DNA from: Nitrospinaceae bacterium
GTDB taxonomy: Bacteria > Nitrospinota > Nitrospinia > Nitrospinales > Nitrospinaceae
Assembly: GCA_028278405.1 (NCBI GenBank)
Contig: JANQEK010000010.1
Location: 1-48,152 of the forward strand
Direction: 5' to 3'
DNA length: 48,152 nt
Notes under the pieces: model-generated
Told to the model about the DNA's origin: nothing
Seen by the model: only the letters and a program-made list of their open reading frames with translations
The model's database searches: none
Shown here: positions 41,840-48,152 of the stretch, piece after piece
Position numbering within the stretch: the stretch's first letter is position 1
Layout: each line of letters begins with the position of its first letter
Position numbers and translations under genes: made by a program

Positions 41840-43981
41840 ATGTCTCCTATGAGCGCCGTTTCCAAAGATTCTGACTACACGCCCTGGAAAAATTCGCCCC
41901 CAAGTAGATGGGGAAAATTTTTCAAGGTCATCCTTTTGGGTTGCACCCTGCTCCTCGCAGGAGTTTTCGCCGGCCTCATGTTTCTGGATATGGACACTCT
42001 CCGGCAGTCGCTGGCAAAAACCTTGTCTGAAAACACCGGCACACAGGTCGAGATACAATTTCTCGATTTGGGTTATTCACGCGGGCTGGGTCTTGAAGCC
42101 GGTGGGTTGACGGTTCGCGACAATGAAAAAGCTCACCAACTGTTATGGGCGGAAAGCCTGTTTCTGGAGGTCAAGGTTCTGCCTCTTTTAACTGGGGAAG
42201 TGGTGGTCGAAAATGCGGCCATTATCAAACCGAGGATCAAGGTGTATCGGGATTCCAGGGGTTCCCTGAAGACAGAGTTTAAAAAAACTTCGCTGTCTTC
42301 TCCCGGGAAAAGGACTGTGGGAGATTATTCCATGGCCCAGGTGATCAAACCCGGCACTCCGGCCCAGAAAAAGCCCAAACCTCCGAAAGAACTTTCATCG
42401 CCGCTGATCGATCGTCGCATCATTGATGAATTTAGAAACCGGTTGAAAAAATTTCATATCACCGCCGAAAATATCCATGTGGAGCAGGGAACCCTTCAAA
42501 TTGTTCGCGGTGTTGCCGATGAATCGGACGAAAGCAAACCTCTGGGTTTTTCATTTGATCTGAAAATCCGCCGACCCAGCGCCGAGGTGATCGATGTCAT
42601 TCTGGAGGATCTCCACCTGGATATGGGACCGCTTTTTCTCCTGGGAAGGATTGAGGCCGACGATGTGCTTTCGAAAACCTCCCGGCTGGAAGTTCAGATT
42701 CGCACCAAGCCTTTTGCCATCTCGGAATTGGTCCGGGTATTCAAAGTCCTTCCAGAGGACCCGAACAAAAATTCAGGAAATACCGGAATCCCGTTTCAGA
42801 TCGAGCAGCTGACTCTGCTCGCTTCCTGTCCTCTCGATTCTCTCGTGAACACGGCAACTCTACAACGCGACCTGAAAGCGGAAACCCGGTTCGTGACCCG
42901 GGACGCACAAATTCCCATTGGTGAGCATGAATTTCAGGTCTCCCAGATCAAGGGAACCGCGAAGTGGGAAGGAAGCTATATCCTCTATGAAATCCAGGGA
43001 GAAACTCTCAATGGGAAGGCGCGTATTGACGGTCAACAGCCCTTTCCTTTCAATACCCCTGACGATCCCAATCCGCTGCTGGAAACCGAAATTCATTTAA
43101 CCGCACTCGATTTTTCCCGGCTTCCACTTCCAAAAGGCTGGGAACAATCCAAAGGCTCGATTTCCGGAGTTCTGAAAGTGGCTATCCCCTGGAAAGGAGA
43201 AAATCCGCCGTTTGTCACTGGCTCTCTGATGGGAGAAAACCTGAAATTGGCGGGGGAAAGCTTCCAGTTATTCTCTCAGAAAACCGAAATCCAATTTGAA
43301 TCAGCTCCGGACAAACCGGTCTCCATGAATCTGGTTTCAAATCAGATGTCAACGGATAACCTCCGTTTTAAAAAGGTCACCGCGCAGATATCTTTTTCTC
43401 CCGACCAGGTTGTCCTCAAACGATCCACGTTTTCTCCCGGACATGGCAGTCTCACCGCGCACGGTACTTACAATGTGCAATCTCAAAAATACAAATTGGA
43501 ATTTCTTGGAAGAGGTCTTTGGGCCGGTGATTTCACGAAAAACGAAGTGTTGGGAATCATGAGAACACACGGTTCGGTAAACGGTCATGTACCTGAAAAG
43601 CTTCCGGGAATACGCGGACTGTTCGGCAAGGTTTCACTGAAAATTTCGCCCGTCAATTTTGAAAAAGCGAAAGAGGTCAAAACCATTCTGGCCGTCATCG
43701 ATCCCACTTTTTTCAGAAAACAAAATATCCGGGGACTGCGGTTCGATTACCTGGGGGGAAATTTTAAAATCATCAATGGAAAATTCAACACCAGCAACCT
43801 CACCCTGAAGGGCAAACCGATGGACGTCTATTTCGAAGGCCTCTTTGATGGACACGGCCAATCCTTAAACATGCTGGGGAAAGCTATTCCAAAATTCAAA
43901 AGGGATTTGATCAAGACCCGTTTCAAACTGGAAGGTCCGGCCTCTCGCCCGCAAATGACTCTGCTTGGAATCGAGCCGTAA
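41840..43981 (+). CDS. AsmA-like envelope protein
   Basis: A 713-residue protein with a short cytoplasmic N-terminus, one membrane helix (~27-50, VILLGCTLLLAGVFAGLMF) and a large beta-rich periplasmic part. The first ~120 residues after the helix follow the AsmA pattern (TGTQVEIQFLDLGYSRGLGLEAGGLTV, LPLLTGEVVVENAAIIKPRI), and the C-terminus resembles the AsmA-C region. These proteins bridge the periplasm and are implicated in phospholipid transport to the outer membrane. The start is ambiguous between ATGs at 41840 and 41849; no Shine-Dalgarno is seen. Confidence 0.82.
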   Translation: MSPMSAVSKDSDYTPWKNSPPSRWGKFFKVILLGCTLLLAGVFAGLMFLDMDTLRQSLAKTLSENTGTQVEIQFLDLGYSRGLGLEAGGLTVRDNEKAHQLLWAESLFLEVKVLPLLTGEVVVENAAIIKPRIKVYRDSRGSLKTEFKKTSLSSPGKRTVGDYSMAQVIKPGTPAQKKPKPPKELSSPLIDRRIIDEFRNRLKKFHITAENIHVEQGTLQIVRGVADESDESKPLGFSFDLKIRRPSAEVIDVILEDLHLDMGPLFLLGRIEADDVLSKTSRLEVQIRTKPFAISELVRVFKVLPEDPNKNSGNTGIPFQIEQLTLLASCPLDSLVNTATLQRDLKAETRFVTRDAQIPIGEHEFQVSQIKGTAKWEGSYILYEIQGETLNGKARIDGQQPFPFNTPDDPNPLLETEIHLTALDFSRLPLPKGWEQSKGSISGVLKVAIPWKGENPPFVTGSLMGENLKLAGESFQLFSQKTEIQFESAPDKPVSMNLVSNQMSTDNLRFKKVTAQISFSPDQVVLKRSTFSPGHGSLTAHGTYNVQSQKYKLEFLGRGLWAGDFTKNEVLGIMRTHGSVNGHVPEKLPGIRGLFGKVSLKISPVNFEKAKEVKTILAVIDPTFFRKQNIRGLRFDYLGGNFKIINGKFNTSNLTLKGKPMDVYFEGLFDGHGQSLNMLGKAIPKFKRDLIKTRFKLEGPASRPQMTLLGIEP

Positions 43982-44038
43982 AAAATAAAAGTAAACCGTT
44001 CCTGAAAATTTAGTGATTGATTGTAGAGCAGGAAGAAA

Positions 44039-44695
44039 TTAAACAGATTTAACGGTGAGATCGCCGTCGAGCTGCTGCTTGATCAGCCGCTCGATATGCT
44101 GGAGGGTGCCCGTCAAAGAAGATGGACAATCGCCGCACGCTCCCTGGTAATGAATCTGAACCTCATTCCCTTCCAGTCCTTTCAGATCCACGCCACCACC
44201 ATCCTGGGACAACTGGAACCGTATAGACCGGTCCAGCACCATTTCGATAGCCGCCAGCTTTTTTTCCTGGGGAAGTGCGTGAAAATCGGAGACATCAATA
44301 TCAATCTTCTTTTCGCTGGACTCCGAGGGATACACATGGACTTTTTCATCAATGATATTCCACACCGGCGTCTTCAGATGATGCCAGTCCGCCTCGTTTT
44401 TCATGGTTACCGTAACGAAATTTTTCATGATGTAAACACTGGCAATCTCATCATGATCCATCAGCGCCGTTGCCAATGCATCGCCCGCCGAATCGGCCTT
44501 ACCCGCAAATGAACGGTAGCCGTTCTCGAGAATCTGGGCGTTTAACACAAACTGCAGGGCTTTGGGATTGGGAGTCTCGCGGGTACGGATCACTTTCAGT
44601 GCTTTTTTGTCCACCGGTTTGCGCGGACGGTCCTCCGGCGGCTTCCCGGCATTTTTCTGTTCGGCCTGACGGGCCAGTATTTCACTGATTTTCAC
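44039..44695 (-). CDS. NifU-like iron-sulfur cluster scaffold (Nfu type)
   Basis: Carrier of Fe-S clusters to target proteins. The 218 residues have a basic N-terminal extension (~1-32), an Nfu N-terminal domain (~35-125, RTRETPNPKALQFVLN), and a NifU C-terminal domain (~145-215) with the cluster CxxC at C187/C190 (YQGACGDCPSS). The start GTG at 44695 follows GAGG at ~9 bp; a TTG at 44710 is the outer limit. No isc or suf genes are adjacent. A good promoter candidate lies just upstream. Confidence 0.92.
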   Translation of the reverse strand: MKISEILARQAEQKNAGKPPEDRPRKPVDKKALKVIRTRETPNPKALQFVLNAQILENGYRSFAGKADSAGDALATALMDHDEIASVYIMKNFVTVTMKNEADWHHLKTPVWNIIDEKVHVYPSESSEKKIDIDVSDFHALPQEKKLAAIEMVLDRSIRFQLSQDGGGVDLKGLEGNEVQIHYQGACGDCPSSLTGTLQHIERLIKQQLDGDLTVKSV

Positions 44696-44727
44696 GATTC
44701 GTACCCTCAATAAACGTTGAACGGCTC

Positions 44728-44755
44728 ATCATAATACATTTCAACAGAAAATCAA
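44728..44755 (-). promoter_or_regulatory. Sigma70-type promoter of the NifU-like gene
   Basis: Minus strand TTGATT (44750-44755), a 16-bp spacer and TATGAT (44728-44733), ~33 bp before the GTG start. Confidence 0.55.
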
Positions 44756-44757
44756 AG

Positions 44758-44770
44758 CGGAGCGCCTCCG
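44758..44770 (-). terminator. GC hairpin after cstA, possible weak terminator
   Basis: CGGAG-GCG-CTCCG on the minus strand: a perfect 5-bp stem, followed by CTTTGATTTTC. The T-run is broken, and the hairpin touches the -35 of the next promoter, so it may be a terminator or an operator. Confidence 0.4.
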
Positions 44771-44800
44771 TTCAAACCTCGAAAATTGATCCGGGCCTTG

Positions 44801-46507
44801 TCAGCCAGCTGCCTCCCCCGGTAGAGGTCGCAGTTTGTGCATTTTCAGGGCCTGCAGTCCTTCATACCCGACAAATAGCGCCAACCCGATCAATACCACG
44901 GAGGTGCTTCCCAGAAACCAGTTCGGCTGCGGCGCGGTCACAAACCGGTACGCCTGCCACGCCAGCGCGCCGATGGTGGTGATCACCATGAACACTGCCG
45001 GCACCAGCGTATAGGTGGTCGGCTTGCGGACTCCGATCAGATACGTGGAGATCACAAACAAAGCCACCGCCGCGATGAGTTGATTGGTCGCGCCGAAAAT
45101 CGGCCAGATTTTCTGCCAGCCGTCGGTCGCACCGATGAGATAAGCAAGCAACACAACCAAAGCCGTCGTCGCATATTTGTTGAGCATAACCGGTGCCTTC
45201 GCTCCGGCACTTTCCTGCACGATGAACCGCGTGATGCGCACCGCGGTATCCAGTGTCGTCATGACAAACGTGTTCAAAGCCAGCACCGCCACCATGGAAG
45301 CCACGGTGAATCCCAGAAACGGCAGCATCTGGCTGACCACATTGCCGTAGCCGCTGCCGAAAGCATGAATCCATCCGCCAGCCTTTAACGTTTCGCGGAA
45401 TCCCAGTACCGACATATCAATACTGCCAGCCGCTGGAGCCACCCAGTATAATCCGCCACCGACCAACAGCACGGTGCAGACAGCAACTACGCCCTCGGTC
45501 AACATGCCGCCGTAGCTGATCAGGCGGCCTTCGGTTTCATTGGAAATCTGTTTGGACACAGTACCGCCCGCCACCAGGGAATGGAACCCGGACACTGCAC
45601 CACACGCTACCAACACAAACAGCATCGGCCACACCGGCCCCTGTCCTTCGGAGTACGCACCGAGATACGCAGGCGTGTTCAATCCGGGATGCACCCACAA
45701 CAGGGCGATGATTCCGAGAGTCATGCTCCCGAAGAGCACATAAGTCGATAGATAATCGCGCGGCTGCAGGAGCAGTTGCACGGGCATCACCGAAGCCACG
45801 CCGGCGTACAACATCAACACCACAAACCAGAACATGAGCGGTGACAATCCGAGAATACCCTCTTCAGGCAGAGGAATCGGATGTTTGAATCCGAGATAGA
45901 TGCTCGACAACAATGCAATGATCGCCAGAACCGATGACAACCCGAGTGGAAATCCCCTGCGGTAAATCGCCCAGCCCAACAACATCGACACCGGAATAAT
46001 CGCCAGTGTGGGTATCACCATCTGCGGTTGCGCGATCAACGTCTTGGCCGCCACCACACCGAACACAGCGATTACCAACAGCATGGCCAGCACCAGAAAC
46101 AGTGCGAACACGTTTTTGGCGCGCAGACCCATAGCGGTCTCGGCGATGTCGGCGATCGAACTGCCGCGGCTGCGCACGGAAATCATGAGCGTCAGGTAAT
46201 CGTGCACGGCACCGATGAACACGTTGCCCAGCAGAATCCAAACGAGAGTCAGTGCCCAACCGAAATGGTGCATGGCGATGATCGGACCGATGACCGGCCC
46301 CGCCCCGGCGATAGACGCAAAATTATGGCCGAACAGCACCACCGGTTTGCTGGGAACGTAATCGACGCCGTCGTTTTGCGACACAGCGGGGGTTTTAAAT
46401 CCAGCATCGGGCTGAACCACGTCGCGGTCGATTCGCGCGGCATAAAACCGGTAGCCCACGAAATAAAAAAACAGGCAGGAAAAAATGAGTATGACCAGCG
46501 TCCACAT
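44801..46507 (-). CDS. cstA: CstA family carbon starvation / peptide transporter
   Basis: Multi-pass inner-membrane protein of 568 residues, with the CstA core (DYVPSKPVVLFGHNFASIAGAGPVIGP, VLIGNVF-like LLGNVFIGAVHDYLTLMISVRSRG, HSLVAGGTVSKQI) and about 14 or more helices. Relatives import peptides or pyruvate on carbon limitation. It is shorter than E. coli CstA (~700). Downstream of the purA pair on the same strand. Confidence 0.94.
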   Translation of the reverse strand: MWTLVILIFSCLFFYFVGYRFYAARIDRDVVQPDAGFKTPAVSQNDGVDYVPSKPVVLFGHNFASIAGAGPVIGPIIAMHHFGWALTLVWILLGNVFIGAVHDYLTLMISVRSRGSSIADIAETAMGLRAKNVFALFLVLAMLLVIAVFGVVAAKTLIAQPQMVIPTLAIIPVSMLLGWAIYRRGFPLGLSSVLAIIALLSSIYLGFKHPIPLPEEGILGLSPLMFWFVVLMLYAGVASVMPVQLLLQPRDYLSTYVLFGSMTLGIIALLWVHPGLNTPAYLGAYSEGQGPVWPMLFVLVACGAVSGFHSLVAGGTVSKQISNETEGRLISYGGMLTEGVVAVCTVLLVGGGLYWVAPAAGSIDMSVLGFRETLKAGGWIHAFGSGYGNVVSQMLPFLGFTVASMVAVLALNTFVMTTLDTAVRITRFIVQESAGAKAPVMLNKYATTALVVLLAYLIGATDGWQKIWPIFGATNQLIAAVALFVISTYLIGVRKPTTYTLVPAVFMVITTIGALAWQAYRFVTAPQPNWFLGSTSVVLIGLALFVGYEGLQALKMHKLRPLPGEAAG

Positions 46508-46565
46508 AGTTGCTTAACCCGGGGAAATTATCCCTTAAATCCTTAAAATTAAAGGCTAATGGCTA

Positions 46566-48151
<1,586 letters not shown>

Positions 48152-48152
48152 T

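Overview
This 48 kb window reads as a dense, ordinary stretch of a Gram-negative bacterial chromosome. It has 49 protein genes, one of them cut by the left edge, and one clear structured RNA. I see no tRNA, rRNA, CRISPR array, insertion sequence or prophage block. Outer-membrane genes (lpxD, lolC/E, lolD, AsmA-like), menaquinone-type succinate dehydrogenase/fumarate reductase, RNase Y, ThpR-RecA-RecX and the PheT-ZapB-ZapA-6S-Fau-RNase Y order suggest a deltaproteobacterium-like or Nitrospinota (Nitrospina-like) lineage. That placement is inference from gene content and order; no marker gene settles it.

Layout. 1-3264 (+): end of thpR, recA, recX, a prepilin peptidase and a small membrane protein. 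3274-6087: an aldo/keto reductase (-) diverging from an MsbA-type ABC exporter (+). 6134-19990 (all -): read 5'->3' this is pheT, a ZapB-like coiled-coil gene, zapA, 6S RNA, fau, rny, lysS, lolC/E, lolD, lpxD, a secreted leucine-rich-repeat protein, accA and an AT-rich acyltransferase. The block covers translation, division, RNA decay and envelope lipid biogenesis. 20149-29535 (+): rnr, comEC, a membrane diguanylate cyclase, a tiny Lys-rich protein, gatC-gatA and an SH3b-muramidase. 29540-30475 (-): a D-2-hydroxyacid dehydrogenase. 30674-43981 (+): an HU/IHF protein, a zinc-ribbon protein, the three-gene sdh/frd operon, ispH with a squalene/phytoene-synthase-family gene, a run of small membrane proteins (HemJ/CopD-like, PuuD-like) mixed with a DUF1566 protein, a uracil-DNA glycosylase-family protein and a second aldo/keto reductase, then a large AsmA-like protein. 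44039-48142 (-): a NifU-like scaffold, cstA, and purA overlapped by a small CC-motif gene.

The features most worth a second look are these. (1) A 6S RNA sits between zapA and fau, the position familiar from Proteobacteria. (2) PheT lacks its N-terminal EMAP/tRNA-binding domain and has no adjacent pheS. (3) At least five genes end in perfect hairpins whose small loop holds the stop codon, with no U-tract (rny, lysS, pheT, the muramidase and the PuuD-like gene), and lolD and gatC have near relatives of it; this seems more than chance and I know of no name for it. (4) A -24/-12-like element precedes the HU gene. (5) A CC-motif small protein overlaps purA. (6) An SH3b-muramidase lacks both a signal peptide and phage neighbours. 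I found no obvious defence or biosynthetic system.
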